From NCBI RefSeq assembly GCF_014203125.1, contig NZ_JACHIH010000016.1:45295-109294 (forward strand): DNA of 64,000 nt, given 5' to 3'. Positions within the stretch are counted from its first letter, which is position 1. Each line of letters begins with the position of its first letter. Positions 35,652 through 45,929 of this stretch are shown in pieces. The position numbers were made by a program, and so were the translations under genes. The notes below the pieces were generated by a model, which saw only the letters and a program-made list of their open reading frames with translations, did not search any database and was not told where the DNA came from. This stretch comes from Rhodopseudomonas rhenobacensis. Lineage in GTDB: Bacteria > Pseudomonadota > Alphaproteobacteria > Rhizobiales > Xanthobacteraceae.

Positions 35652-35963
35652 TTAGATGCCGAGTTCGCTGGCCTTGACGTGGGTCTGGCAATCCTTCGGG
35701 CAGACCCGGTTGCACGCCGAGCAGCCGATGCAATTGCCGGCCTTGTCGAGCACCATCACCTTGCGGACGAATTCCTCGTCGTCATCGTCGTCGTCGGTGC
35801 TGCAGCCGACCAGCTCGCCGTCCTCGTTGACGCCCATCAGGTGCATGACGTCGCGCGAACAGACCTTGTGGCAACGGCCGCAGCCGATGCATTTGGCGCC
35901 GTCGATCGCGGTGATGTAGGTCGGCTCCCACGGCTTGCCGTCGCGGGTGGAAAATATGCTCAT
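35652..35963 (-). CDS. fdxB: Nif-specific ferredoxin III (FdxB, 2[4Fe-4S])
   Basis: Protein of 103 residues with two CxxCxxCxxxC clusters, CIGCGRCHKVC and CIGCSACNRVC, separated by a long acidic insertion (TDDDDDDEEF). This is the ferredoxin III type found in nif operons after nifX and DUF683. It probably supplies electrons to cofactor assembly (for example NifB or NifEN) or to nitrogenase. It has 12 bases to nifQ and about 70 to the preceding gene. Confidence 0.93.
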   Translation of the reverse strand: MSIFSTRDGKPWEPTYITAIDGAKCIGCGRCHKVCSRDVMHLMGVNEDGELVGCSTDDDDDDEEFVRKVMVLDKAGNCIGCSACNRVCPKDCQTHVKASELGI

Positions 35964-36032
35964 CTGGTTCTCCTGCGGCGCAGCCTCTTTTTGGCTGCGC
36001 GAAAAATTCGTACCGGCTGCGTCGCACCGCGC

Positions 36033-36239
36033 TCAGGCGGCGCTGGCCTCCAGCTGTTTCAAGGTCTTGCGGGCGGCTTCCAGCGCCGCATAGGCGTCGT
36101 GGGTGTCCTGCGCGACGGCCATGATGGTCTGCCAGTTCACCGGCAGCTCTTCCGACAGATCGTGCAGATTCATCTTCGCGTTGATGGCGCGCGAAGACAG
36201 TTTCTTGATTTCGGCTTTCAGCGTCTCGATGTCAGACAT
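36033..36239 (-). CDS. CCE_0567/DUF683-type small nif protein
   Basis: Protein of 68 residues, MSDIETLKAEIKKLSSRAINAKMNLHDLSEELPVNWQ..., a helical hairpin of the Rop-like DUF683 family with a conserved LHDL-EELP-x-W core. It is always found after nifX and DUF269 genes. The cyanobacterial homologue binds metal at the helix ends, but the function is not settled. It follows the DUF269 gene by 16 bases. Confidence 0.9.
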   Translation of the reverse strand: MSDIETLKAEIKKLSSRAINAKMNLHDLSEELPVNWQTIMAVAQDTHDAYAALEAARKTLKQLEASAA

Positions 36240-36255
36240 CAGCGGGCTCCGACGG

Positions 36256-36723
36256 CTAGTACGCGGCGACTTCCGGATATTTGCGGATCATCTCGATGCC
36301 GGAGATGACGAATTTGTCGCCTTCCTCGGCAAGCTTGCCGAGCGAGTCGAAGCCGAAGCGATGCACGTCGCGCAGCTGCTTGTTGACGACGATCAGCCGG
36401 CCGGCGGCCAGGATCATCCGGCCAAAACCTTCGTGATGCATCTTCATCATCGGCGACACCATCAGTCCGGTCTCGCGCTCGATCGCCAGGCACACCGCGT
36501 TGTAGAACAGCTCCAGCCGCCACAGCGTTTCCGGATCCGGATCGCCGACGATCGGAATCTCGCGGCGCATCTCCTTGGTGATGATGTAGGGCTCGATCAG
36601 GTCGAAGTCGCTCTTGCCTTCCCAGGCACCATGGGTGTCCTGGGCGCGCCACTGCTTGATCAGTTCCTTGACGAAGACCGAATCCAGCGCGGGATCGCGT
36701 TCGGCGACCGATGCCTCAACCAT
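36256..36723 (-). CDS. NifX-associated nitrogen fixation protein (DUF269)
   Basis: Protein of 155 residues with [24 protein letters not shown] and PEVAAY, the DUF269 pattern. Genes of this family follow nifX in most nif operons and are needed for full nitrogenase activity in some species, but no biochemical role is established. The start at 36723 overlaps the nifX stop by eight bases, so the two are translationally coupled. Confidence 0.93.
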   Translation of the reverse strand: MVEASVAERDPALDSVFVKELIKQWRAQDTHGAWEGKSDFDLIEPYIITKEMRREIPIVGDPDPETLWRLELFYNAVCLAIERETGLMVSPMMKMHHEGFGRMILAAGRLIVVNKQLRDVHRFGFDSLGKLAEEGDKFVISGIEMIRKYPEVAAY

Positions 36724-37123
36724 GCTCCACCTCCTCGGCGAAATCGAACTTGCGCTCTTCGCCCTTGAGCAGCGCCTTGCGCAGCCACGGCGGCGGATTG
36801 CCCTTCAGCACGGCGCAGAGCTTTTCCAGCAGCTCGGCGATCGGCTGCGGCTCGGCCACCTTCATCGGATGGACGTTGGCGGCGACCACGCGGGCGGCGC
36901 CGGAGCCGCCGATCGCCGCGACGTAGAGGATCGCGCAATCGCGAATCGCGTCGATGCGGGCGGTCAGCTTGTCTTCGTTGCCGTCTTCGACGTCGTCGCC
37001 GAACTGCACCGCTTCGATGAAGCGCGAGCCCTCCGGCGCGATCTCGTAGATCGCCAGATTCTTGGCCCAGCCGAAATGCGCGTCGACGCGCTTCATGTCC
37101 TGGGTGGCGAACGCGACCTTCAT
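36716..37123 (-). CDS. nifX: FeMo-cofactor carrier NifX
   Basis: Protein of 135 residues of the NifX/NafY/dinitrogenase-cofactor-binding family: [28 protein letters not shown]. The HFG motif and [30 protein letters not shown] are typical. NifX holds NifB-co or the VK-cluster between NifB and NifEN. It lies about 46 bases after nifN. The longer frame was trimmed to ATG 37123. Confidence 0.95.
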   Translation of the reverse strand: MKVAFATQDMKRVDAHFGWAKNLAIYEIAPEGSRFIEAVQFGDDVEDGNEDKLTARIDAIRDCAILYVAAIGGSGAARVVAANVHPMKVAEPQPIAELLEKLCAVLKGNPPPWLRKALLKGEERKFDFAEEVEHG

Positions 37124-37169
37124 GCTGGCTCTCCTCTGCTTGTCATCCAGTATTCCGCCCGACGGACTC

Positions 37170-38543
37170 TTAATGAGTCGCAGGCGTCGCACTGACGGAA
37201 TCCGTGGGTGTGACCGGCTGACGCCAGGTGCCGACATCCGGTTCGTGAAGATCGGCGATGAACAGATTGCCGACGGTGAAAATCAGGTCGCGGGTGCCGC
37301 GGTAGCCGACCGAGACTTGATGCGCCGCGCCGAGCCGATCGAAGATCGGCAGGCCGATGCGGAGAAACGGCACCGCGAGCCGCTCGGCGGCCTGGCGGCC
37401 GTGCGAATGCGACACCAACAGGTCGCAGCCCTCGGCGCCGGTCTCGAGATCCTCGAGGTCGCCGATCAGCACCTCGTCGCACGGCATCTGATCGAGCACC
37501 GGCGAGGTCGTGGTGGTCACCGCGGTGGTGATGCGGCAGCCCATGTCGGCGAGCCAGCCGCCGATGTTGAGCAGCATGTCGGGCTCGGCGCCGATCGCAA
37601 CCTGCTTGCCGCCGAAGTAGAAATGCCCGTCCAGCATGGCGTCGATCAGCTGGCTGCGCTGGCGGCGATATTTCGCCGGCACCGGCTTGCCGCTGATCTT
37701 CGAAAGGCAAGCGATGAATTCGTCGTTCGGCGCGAGCCCGGTCAGGCGGCGGAACAGGGTGAACGGAATGCCGGTGCGGGCTTCCATCGCTTCGGCCGCG
37801 GGGCGCATCTGTTCGCCGATCGCGATGGTGTGGATCGCCGTTCCCATCGCGGCGATCTGCGACACCGAGACGCCGCCATGGGTGGTCGGCGTGAAGTCAT
37901 CGGGGACGTGGCCGTCGAGCGAGCCGGAGATATCCGGCAGGAAGGTCGGCTGCAGCCCGAACGCCTCGATGATGTCGCGGAGTTCGTCGAGATCGCCCGG
38001 GGTGAGATGGCTGCCGGGCAGCACGTTGAGCCGGCCCTGGCGCCGCGAGGTGCCGGACGCCGGACGCAGCACCAAGGCTTCGACGAGGCGCGTGGTGGCT
38101 TTGGCCCAGCCGTCTTCGAAGGCGTCCTTGAAATCCGGGGTCGCGACATTGACCAGCGCCACATGGGCGAGCTCGGGGTGCTTGCTGCGGATGGTCTTGA
38201 TGAAGCTGTCGACGTCGTCGCCCTTGATCTCGGTGACGCCGGTCGAGCAGATCCCGATCATGTCGGGTTTGGTACGTCCGACAATGTTGACAATCGCCTG
38301 TTCGACATTGTCGTAGCCGCCAAGCACGGTGGCGACTTCGCTCATCGCCGTGGTCTGCAGCGGGATCGATTCCCGGAAGTGACGCACAAACAGTACCAAA
38401 CCGAACGAAGTACAGCCTTGTGAACCGTGCAGTAGCGGCATGCAGTTGCGCACGCCCATGAAAGCCAGCGCGCCGCCGAGCGGCTGGCTCATTTTCAGCG
38501 CGTTGACGGTGCAGGACTTGGTGGACGTTGTGATCTTTGTCAT
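37170..38543 (-). CDS. nifN: FeMo-cofactor scaffold subunit NifN
   Basis: Protein of 457 residues paralogous to NifK. It shows TVNALKMSQPLGGALAFMGVRNCMPLLHGSQGC, SEVATVLGGYDNVEQAIVNIV and GICSTGVTEIKGDD. With NifE it forms the scaffold on which FeMo-cofactor is finished. The start at ATG 38543 has GAGG six bases upstream and is just past the nifE stop; an ATG at 38555 is an alternative. The C-terminal tail is Thr/Pro-rich. Confidence 0.95.
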   Translation of the reverse strand: MTKITTSTKSCTVNALKMSQPLGGALAFMGVRNCMPLLHGSQGCTSFGLVLFVRHFRESIPLQTTAMSEVATVLGGYDNVEQAIVNIVGRTKPDMIGICSTGVTEIKGDDVDSFIKTIRSKHPELAHVALVNVATPDFKDAFEDGWAKATTRLVEALVLRPASGTSRRQGRLNVLPGSHLTPGDLDELRDIIEAFGLQPTFLPDISGSLDGHVPDDFTPTTHGGVSVSQIAAMGTAIHTIAIGEQMRPAAEAMEARTGIPFTLFRRLTGLAPNDEFIACLSKISGKPVPAKYRRQRSQLIDAMLDGHFYFGGKQVAIGAEPDMLLNIGGWLADMGCRITTAVTTTTSPVLDQMPCDEVLIGDLEDLETGAEGCDLLVSHSHGRQAAERLAVPFLRIGLPIFDRLGAAHQVSVGYRGTRDLIFTVGNLFIADLHEPDVGTWRQPVTPTDSVSATPATH

Positions 38544-38551
38544 TGCCGACC

Positions 38552-40222
38552 TCATGCGACCTGGGCAGAAGGCGCATCCGCGGCGGCCTTCGCCTCGCGC
38601 GCCAACATCGCCGCGATGGTCTCCTTGCAAGAACCGCACCCACCGCCGGCCTGGGTCAGCTGGGTGACTTGCGCGATCACGGTGAGGTCGTGGCTGCGGA
38701 TTGCATCCTCGATGGTGCCGACGCTGATCTCCTTGCACTTGCAAACGATGGTCGCCCGGCGCTCGGCCTCGGCGCGCGCCGGATCGGCGGCGAGCGCTGC
38801 TTCGTCGGCGGCATTGGCGGCGTCGGCGCGGTCTTCCCAGCTGACCTCGTCCCACGGCGGGGCCTTGCGGACCTGCTCCCACACCGGGTTGGACAACGCC
38901 TTGTCGATCTGCCGCACCATCTCGATGATGCCGACATAGCCCGCATAGGCGTAGTGCCGCTCCTGGTTGATATCGAGCCAGGGCATCTTGGCCTTCAAGG
39001 CGACGAATTGCGAACGGCCGCCCGACAGCATGATGTCGGCCTTGGCCTCCTTCAGCATCTTGTACATTTCGCGCGGCCGCAGATCGTCGATCTGGTGGAC
39101 GTCGGGGCTCATCTCCTTGAGCCGCTCCTTGTCCTCCTTGGTCGACTTCTTGACGCTTGAGCCCACGATGCTGAGCCCGGCTTCCTGCAGCGCCGCCACC
39201 ACCGACCAGGATTTGACGCCGCCGGTGATCAACAAAACCTTCTTGCCGGTGAGCCGCGGGGTGAACGCCTTGAGCGCCTCCCAGGCCCGGGCCTCCTCGC
39301 GGGCGATCACCGCCTCGACGCGGTCCATCAGCTCGGCGTCGGCACCGCGCGCGATCAGCAACTTGGCGATCTGCCGCAGCGAATCCGAGGTGTCGGTGAT
39401 GCCGTAGAACGAGCCTTCGAAATACGGAATGCCGTAGCGCTCTTCCATCTTGCGGGCGACGTTGATCATCGCCGTCGAGCACACCATCATCGCCGCACGG
39501 GCGCGGTGCGAACGGGCGATCTCGTGGTAGCGCGCGTCGCCCGACAGGCACGACAGGATGCGGATGCCGAGTTCGTCGAGCAGCGGCTTGACCTGCCAGA
39601 GTTCGCCGGCGACGTTGTATTCACCGATGATGTTGATGTCGTAGGGCGTGGTGAAATCCGGCTCCTGGGTGCCGATCACATAGTCCAGCATCGCCTCGCC
39701 GGCGAGCTTGTTGCCGAGATTCTTCGGGCCGACGAAGCCCGGCGCGATAATCGGAATGCACGGCTTGCCGAACTTCTCGCTCGCCACCTTGCAGACCGCG
39801 GCGATGTCGTCGCCCATCATCGCCGGCACGCAGGTTTGATAGACGAACACCGCCGGCGGATCGTATTTTTCGATGATTTCGCGGATCGACTTGAACAGCC
39901 GCTTCTCGCCGCCGAACACCACGTCGTTCTCGCTCATGTCGGTGGTGAAGCTGGTGCGATACAGCTTCGAGCCGGACGACTTGACGCCGCGGTTGTCCCA
40001 CGAACTGCCTTCGCAGGCGATCGGGCCGTGCACCAGATGGGCGACGTCGGTGACCGGCTGCAGCGCGATCTTGGCGCCGTCAAAGGCACAGCCGCCAGCA
40101 GCGCCGCCCGGCTGCAGCGGTTTGCTGCAGCCTTTCTTGCGCTCCTTGGCGGCTTTGCCGGTATTGGTGGAGCAGCCTGGCTCGTTGAAGACGTCTTGAA
40201 TCTTGTCGGCCAGGCTGCTCAT
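38552..40222 (-). CDS. nifE: FeMo-cofactor scaffold NifE with C-terminal BFD-like [2Fe-2S] domain
   Basis: Protein of 556 residues, about 80 longer than classical NifE. The N-terminal part has CSKPLQPGGAAGGCAFDGAKIALQPV, AHLVHGPIACEGSSWDNRG and GIPYFEGSFYGITDTSDSLRQIA, as expected for NifE. The last about 70 residues form a bacterioferritin-associated-ferredoxin-like domain (VCKCKEISVGTIEDAIR, then GGGCGSCKETIAAML) with four Cys. The added cluster may give electrons to or sense redox at the NifEN scaffold. About 25 bases separate it from nifK. Confidence 0.95.
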   Translation of the reverse strand: MSSLADKIQDVFNEPGCSTNTGKAAKERKKGCSKPLQPGGAAGGCAFDGAKIALQPVTDVAHLVHGPIACEGSSWDNRGVKSSGSKLYRTSFTTDMSENDVVFGGEKRLFKSIREIIEKYDPPAVFVYQTCVPAMMGDDIAAVCKVASEKFGKPCIPIIAPGFVGPKNLGNKLAGEAMLDYVIGTQEPDFTTPYDINIIGEYNVAGELWQVKPLLDELGIRILSCLSGDARYHEIARSHRARAAMMVCSTAMINVARKMEERYGIPYFEGSFYGITDTSDSLRQIAKLLIARGADAELMDRVEAVIAREEARAWEALKAFTPRLTGKKVLLITGGVKSWSVVAALQEAGLSIVGSSVKKSTKEDKERLKEMSPDVHQIDDLRPREMYKMLKEAKADIMLSGGRSQFVALKAKMPWLDINQERHYAYAGYVGIIEMVRQIDKALSNPVWEQVRKAPPWDEVSWEDRADAANAADEAALAADPARAEAERRATIVCKCKEISVGTIEDAIRSHDLTVIAQVTQLTQAGGGCGSCKETIAAMLAREAKAAADAPSAQVA

Positions 40223-40247
40223 TTTCGGACGTCCTATCTCAGTGACC

Positions 40248-41804
40248 TCAGCGGATGATGTCGAAGCTGATGTCGTTCACGCCGGCGACGACGTTCTTGT
40301 CCATTTCGTCGAAGATCTTGTCGAGGATCTTGACCAGAACGTTGAGGCCACCCTGATAGCCCCAGACCGGATAGCGATGCTGATGGTGCCGGTCGAAGAT
40401 CGGGAAGCCGAGCCGGATCAGCGGGGTGCCGGTGTCGCGCTCGAGATACTTGCCGTAGGTCGAGCCGATCAGGAAGTCGACCGGCCGGGTGAACAACAGC
40501 GAGCGCAGGTGCCAGAGGTCCTTGCCGGCGAACACCTGGCAGTCCTTGCCGAACGGCGAGGCATCGAGCAGCGCCTTCACCTTGGCTTCCCAGGCCTTGC
40601 CGCCGTTGGTCGACAGCACGGTGGTCGGCTCGGCGCCGAGTTCGAGCAGGAACTCGACCATGCCGAGGCAGAGATCGGGATCGCCGAAGATCGCGAACTT
40701 CTTGCCGTGGATGTGGGCGTTGCTATCGGCGATGGCGTCGACCAGACGGCCGCGTTCACGGGTGATCGAGGCCGGGATCGGCTTGCCGGTGATCCGCGAC
40801 ACTTCCATCAGGAAGCGGTCGGTGCCGGTGACGCCAACCGGGTGGTTCAGCGCGACGACTTCCTGACCGGCGTCGGCGATCAGGGACAGCGTCTTCTCGG
40901 TGCAGAATTCCTGCATCGAGATGGTGGCCTTGGCGTGGATGGCGTTGGCGGTGTCTTCCAGCGTGGTGCCGCCGTCATACATCCGGAACTCGCCGTCGGT
41001 CGGGGTATCCCAGACGTCGCTGGTGTCGCCGAGGATGGTGTAGCTGACACCCATGGTGTCGAACAGGCGCTTGACTTCGCGCAGGTTGCCGACGGTGTAG
41101 CCGTCGAAGCCGCCGATGAAGTTGATCGACTCGTTGGGCTGCCGCTCGGTCTTGGCGACGGTGCCGGCCTTGCCGTTCCAGAAGTGCTCGACGATGCCCT
41201 TCATGGCGTTGTCGTAGCCGGTGACGTGGCTGCCGACGAAGGCCGGGGTGTGGGCGAAGGGAACGTCGAAATCGGCCGGGACCGAACCCTTTTCCTTGGC
41301 GCCCTTGATGAAGGCATTGAGGTCGTCGCCGATGACTTCGGCCATGCAGGTGGTGGAGACCGCGATCATCTTCGGCTTGTACAGCGCATGCGCGTTGGCC
41401 AGGCCGTCGACCATGTTGTTGAGGCCGCCGAACACCGCGGCGTCTTCCGTCATCGACGAGGAGACGCAGGAGGTCGGCTCCTTGAAGTGGCGCGACAGAT
41501 GGCTGCGATAATAGGCGACGCAACCCTGCGAGCCGTGCACGAACGGCAAGGTCTTCTCAAACCCGACCGCGGCGAACACCGCGCCGAGCGGCTGACAGGC
41601 CTTGGCGGGGTTGATGCACAGCGCCTCGCGGGCGAAGTTCTTGTCCTGGTACTCGACCGTCTTGGTCCATTCACGAACCCGGTCGATTTCCGCCTGCGGC
41701 GGCGCGTTCTCAAAATTCTTGCGCTTGGCTTCGATCATGGAGTCATATTGCGGCTCCAGGAACAGGGCGGCGTGGTCGATGACGTTATCGGCACTCTGGC
41801 TCAT
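40248..41804 (-). CDS. nifK: Nitrogenase MoFe protein beta chain
   Basis: Protein of 518 residues. P-cluster Cys environments are visible in [38 protein letters not shown] and [23 protein letters not shown] residues and the C-terminus DISFDIIR follow. It pairs with NifD to make the alpha2beta2 dinitrogenase holding P-clusters. It is separated from nifD by a 71-base spacer containing a perfect hairpin. Confidence 0.98.
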   Translation of the reverse strand: MSQSADNVIDHAALFLEPQYDSMIEAKRKNFENAPPQAEIDRVREWTKTVEYQDKNFAREALCINPAKACQPLGAVFAAVGFEKTLPFVHGSQGCVAYYRSHLSRHFKEPTSCVSSSMTEDAAVFGGLNNMVDGLANAHALYKPKMIAVSTTCMAEVIGDDLNAFIKGAKEKGSVPADFDVPFAHTPAFVGSHVTGYDNAMKGIVEHFWNGKAGTVAKTERQPNESINFIGGFDGYTVGNLREVKRLFDTMGVSYTILGDTSDVWDTPTDGEFRMYDGGTTLEDTANAIHAKATISMQEFCTEKTLSLIADAGQEVVALNHPVGVTGTDRFLMEVSRITGKPIPASITRERGRLVDAIADSNAHIHGKKFAIFGDPDLCLGMVEFLLELGAEPTTVLSTNGGKAWEAKVKALLDASPFGKDCQVFAGKDLWHLRSLLFTRPVDFLIGSTYGKYLERDTGTPLIRLGFPIFDRHHQHRYPVWGYQGGLNVLVKILDKIFDEMDKNVVAGVNDISFDIIR

Positions 41805-41836
41805 GACGTGTTCTTTCCGAAAAAATCGTTGGCTCG

Positions 41837-41860
41837 GCTCCCGGCCGATCGGCCGGGAGC
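41837..41860 (-). other. Perfect intergenic hairpin between nifD and nifK
   Basis: GCTCCCGGCC-GATC-GGCCGGGAGC, a 10-bp GC stem with a four-base loop, 15 bases after the nifD stop and 33 bases before the nifK start. No T-run follows, so I read it as an mRNA-processing or stability element rather than a terminator. Confidence 0.6.
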
Positions 41861-41875
41861 GGCGGGGCGGTCCCT

Positions 41876-43336
41876 TTAGCTCCAGGGCGCCTTGGTCAGT
41901 TTCCAGATCGGCGAGTTGATCGCGATGTCCATGTCGCGGGCGAAGATCGCGAAGCCGTCGTAACCGTGATACGGACCCGAATAATCCCAGGAATGCATCT
42001 GGCGGAACGGCACGCCCATCTTCTGGAAGATGTACTTTTCCTTGATGCCCGAGCCGACCAGGTCCGGCTTGACCTTTTCGACGAACTTCTCGAACTCGTA
42101 GCCGGTGACGTCGTCATAGATCAGCGTGGTGTCTTTGATGTAGTGGGTGGTGCGCTGATAGTCGTCGTTGTGGCCGAATTCGTAGCCGGTGCCGACCACT
42201 TCCATGCCGAGGTCTTCGTAGGCGCCGATGACGTGGCGCGGACGCAGACCGCCGACATACAGCATCACTCGCTTGCCCTGCAGGCGCGGCTTGTACTTGT
42301 CGATCACCGCCTGCATCAGCGGCTTGTACTTGGCGATGACCTTCTCGGCGCCTTCCTTGATCTTGTCGTCGAAGTGGCTGGCGATTTCGCGCAAGCTCGA
42401 TTCGATCTTGGTCGGCCCGAAGAAATTGTACTCGACCCACGGAATGTTGAACTTCTCTTCCATGTGGCGGGTGATGTAGTTCATCGAGCGGTAGCAGTGC
42501 AGGATGTTCAGCTTGGCCTTCGGGGTGGCCTCGAGCTCGGCGATGGTGCCGTCGCCGGACCACTGCGCGATCACCCGCAGACCCATTTCCTCGAGCAGGA
42601 TGCGCGACGACCAGGCGTCGCCGCCGATGTTGTAGTCGCCGATGATCGCGACGTCATAGGGGGTGGATTCGAACTGCGCGAGCTTGTCGCCGGTCTTTTC
42701 GAACACCCAGTCACGGATCGCGTCGTTGGCGATGTGATGGCCGAGCGACTGCGACACGCCGCGGAAGCCTTCGCAACGCACCGGAACGATCGGCTTGCCG
42801 ACGTCCTTCGACTTCGCCTTCGACACCGCCTCGATGTCGTCGCCGATCAGACCGATCGGGCATTCCGACTGGATCGAGATGCCCTTGGAGAGCGGGAACA
42901 GCACGCCGATTTCGTCGATCAGCTTGCCGAGCTTCTTGTCGCCACCGAACACGATGTCCTTTTCCTGGAAATCGGAGGTGAACTGCATGGTGCCGAAGGT
43001 GTCGATGCCCGTGGTGCCCTTGTAGTAGTTGCGGCGCGAACCCCAGGAATACTGGCCGCAGCCGACCGGGCCGTGGCTGATGTGGACCATGTCCTTGATC
43101 GGGCCCCACACCACGCCCTTCGAGCCGGCGTAGGCGCAACCGCGAATGGTCATGACGCCCGGAATCGATTTGATGTTGGACTTGACGCCGCAATCCGGCT
43201 TGTCGCCTTCATAGGTGCCAAGATGCTTGGCGCGGCGCTTGGCGAACTTTTCCGGATAGGCCTTGAGGACCTCCCCGATCAGTTCCTGGTTGCGCGCCTT
43301 GATGTCTTCGGTGGTGGCTGCGATCGCAGAGCTCAT
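41876..43336 (-). CDS. nifD: Nitrogenase MoFe protein alpha chain
   Basis: Protein of 486 residues. P-cluster Cys lie in [16 protein letters not shown] and [16 protein letters not shown], and a third in [10 protein letters not shown]. The FeMo-cofactor His ligand region is [19 protein letters not shown], and the cofactor Cys lies in [17 protein letters not shown]. It reduces N2 with NifK and electrons from NifH. I use the ATG at 43336, which has GAGG at good spacing; an ATG two codons upstream abuts that ribosome site. Confidence 0.98.
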   Translation of the reverse strand: MSSAIAATTEDIKARNQELIGEVLKAYPEKFAKRRAKHLGTYEGDKPDCGVKSNIKSIPGVMTIRGCAYAGSKGVVWGPIKDMVHISHGPVGCGQYSWGSRRNYYKGTTGIDTFGTMQFTSDFQEKDIVFGGDKKLGKLIDEIGVLFPLSKGISIQSECPIGLIGDDIEAVSKAKSKDVGKPIVPVRCEGFRGVSQSLGHHIANDAIRDWVFEKTGDKLAQFESTPYDVAIIGDYNIGGDAWSSRILLEEMGLRVIAQWSGDGTIAELEATPKAKLNILHCYRSMNYITRHMEEKFNIPWVEYNFFGPTKIESSLREIASHFDDKIKEGAEKVIAKYKPLMQAVIDKYKPRLQGKRVMLYVGGLRPRHVIGAYEDLGMEVVGTGYEFGHNDDYQRTTHYIKDTTLIYDDVTGYEFEKFVEKVKPDLVGSGIKEKYIFQKMGVPFRQMHSWDYSGPYHGYDGFAIFARDMDIAINSPIWKLTKAPWS

Positions 43337-43372
43337 GGTCATACCTCGTTTCGCGGGACCGCTGATCTGGGC

Positions 43373-43396
43373 GCCGGCTGCCCAAAGACAGCCGGC
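43373..43396 (-). other. Perfect intergenic hairpin between nifH and nifD
   Basis: GCCGGCTG and CAGCCGGC form an 8-bp stem with the loop read as CCCAAAGA on the plus strand. It starts 20 bases after the nifH stop and ends 36 bases before the nifD start. No T-run. Such hairpins behind nifH can protect nifH mRNA, raising Fe protein over MoFe protein. Confidence 0.6.
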
Positions 43397-43415
43397 CCCG
43401 TCAGACGCGTGTTAA

Positions 43416-44426
<1,011 letters not shown>

Positions 44427-44469
44427 TCACTGCTCAGACAACAACCCATCGCCTTGCTGACCAGTGTTT

Positions 44470-44486
44470 TGCAACGACCGTGCCAA
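44470..44486 (-). promoter_or_regulatory. Sigma-54 promoter of nifHDKENX operon
   Basis: Minus strand TTGGCACGGTCGTTGCA, a perfect match to the consensus; GG 44484-44483 and GC 44472-44471. Predicted start near 44459 gives a leader of about 140 bases, longer than at the other nif promoters here. Confidence 0.95.
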
Positions 44487-44555
44487 CGCGTTTAGAATTA
44501 GAAAAACTCTGTGATTACTTGAAGATAACGCATCTGGCCGGCGCTACCGGGGTGT

Positions 44556-44571
44556 TGTTTCAAACCCGACA
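44556..44571. promoter_or_regulatory. NifA site 1 of nifH
   Basis: TGT-TTCAAACCCG-ACA, exact TGT-N10-ACA, centred about 104 bases upstream of the predicted nifH start. Confidence 0.88.
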
Positions 44572-44605
44572 TCGGGGGGATCGGGCCGACATCGGCGGCC
44601 GCTCC

Positions 44606-44621
44606 TGTCCGAAACAAAACA
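44606..44621. promoter_or_regulatory. NifA site 2 of nifH
   Basis: TGT-CCGAAACAAA-ACA, exact TGT-N10-ACA, centred about 154 bases upstream of the predicted start and 50 bases from site 1. Confidence 0.85.
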
Positions 44622-44745
44622 ACCGATGCGGCGAGGCGCGCTAAGCGAGAACGACATGTCGTGCGACTGCGTTGCGACAGCCGAAGTCGGGCTTTGCTGT
44701 CGAAGGTGTGATTGGTCGACGTTGCGTCGCGCCAGCGAAACATCG

Positions 44746-44879
44746 TGCCCCGGACGAAAGCGCAGCGCCGCACTGCGGCGCTGCGCTGCAGATCCGGGGC
44801 CTTTACGGAACGCAGCCCTTGGAACGATCCCGGCTCGCGGCGCCGCGTGAAGAACGCGGCCCCGCGTCCGGGACACGAG
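44746..44879. repeat. Family C inverted repeat
   Basis: About 134 bases beginning CGTGCCCCGGACGAAAGCGC and ending GCGTCCGGGACACGAG, with internal palindrome CGCAGCGCCGCACTGCGGCGCTGCG. It lies between the SIR2-like gene and the nifH activator sites, within the gene-free stretch 44319-44993. Confidence 0.8.
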
Positions 44880-44993
44880 ACCTTCGAGCAACGCCGATTT
44901 GTTTGAGAGGAATAGCGACGAGGCCGACGCCTGGCGTCGGCCTCGGCTCAAAATGAGGCGTGAGATCTTTCGCTCGTTACCGCTAGCGCCTTG

Positions 44994-45899
44994 TTACGCC
45001 GTCGCCGGCTCGGGCTGGGTCTGCGCCAGCGCGGCGCAGAACTCCGACAGCGGCAGGTCGATCCGGGTGATGTTCTGCTCGTCCAAGAACTTGGCTTCGT
45101 TCTTGGTGAGTTCATCGGGCAGCACCGCCCAATGCCGGTCGGACGAGCGCTTCATGATCTGGCGGGCGAACAGCCGGTCGAGCTGTTCGGCGAAGCGGCA
45201 GCCGAGGAACAGGAAGTTGCGGCCGCTGCGGATTTTCTGCACCGGCTCGGGCAATGGGGTCTGGATGTCGATTTCGGTCAGCACTTCGACAAAGTCACTG
45301 TCCGACACCAAAAAATTCGCCGCCGGCGCCACCGAGCCGAGCGGCTGATACAACAGCGTCGACCATGCCGCGGCCTCGGCCGGAGCCGGCGCGAACAGCG
45401 GCATGTCGGCATCCTCGGCGACGATGCTCGGGGTGTCGTCCGGCACCAACGCGCCGTCGCCGCGGAAATAATTCACCCAGTGGCCGAAATGCTCGGTCTG
45501 GCTGACGCCCTGCGCCATGCCCCAACCGGCGCGGCCGGCCAGCGCCTTCATCGCCAGGTCGTCGTACCAGGCGTTGACCCACAGCGGCAGATTGGGCTGC
45601 GCCGCGAGGAAGCGATGCAGCGCGGTCGGCGCCATGTCGGAGCGGAACGCCTCGATCATCGCCTTGGTCAGCGTCGAGCGGTGCTTGAAGTTCTCGATGT
45701 ATTGCGCTGCGCCGGTGACGTTGTTGCGCACCTTGTGCGGCACCTTGATCTTGGCAGTGAGCCGACCGACCAGCGCCAGCGGCGAGTCCGGCACCACGCA
45801 GGCCTCGCCGGCGAGCGCCAGCACGCCGGGCCCGAGATAGGGGATCACCTGGCCGGCGCCCATCCGGGCTTTGATGTCTGCGAAGGTCGCTTCCGTCAT
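44994..45899 (-). CDS. SIR2-like domain protein in the nifB operon
   Basis: Protein of 301 residues. VIPYLGPGVL (residues 18-27) resembles the Gly-rich NAD-binding loop of SIR2-like (SIR2_2) domains. NFLFLGCRFAEQLDRLFARQIMKRSSDRHWAVLP near the end matches the family's C-terminal strand-helix pattern. Classical sirtuin zinc-binding Cys pairs are absent, as in bacterial SIR2-like NAD hydrolases or structural homologues. It is the last gene of the nifB-fdxN-iscA-TPR-nifZ-nifZ-nifT-small ORF series, 30 bases after its neighbour. Function in nitrogen fixation is unknown; any link to NAD is inference. Confidence 0.7.
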   Translation of the reverse strand: MTEATFADIKARMGAGQVIPYLGPGVLALAGEACVVPDSPLALVGRLTAKIKVPHKVRNNVTGAAQYIENFKHRSTLTKAMIEAFRSDMAPTALHRFLAAQPNLPLWVNAWYDDLAMKALAGRAGWGMAQGVSQTEHFGHWVNYFRGDGALVPDDTPSIVAEDADMPLFAPAPAEAAAWSTLLYQPLGSVAPAANFLVSDSDFVEVLTEIDIQTPLPEPVQKIRSGRNFLFLGCRFAEQLDRLFARQIMKRSSDRHWAVLPDELTKNEAKFLDEQNITRIDLPLSEFCAALAQTQPEPATA

Positions 45900-45929
45900 G
45901 GTTTCAACCTCGTTGTGCCGGCTGCGCGA

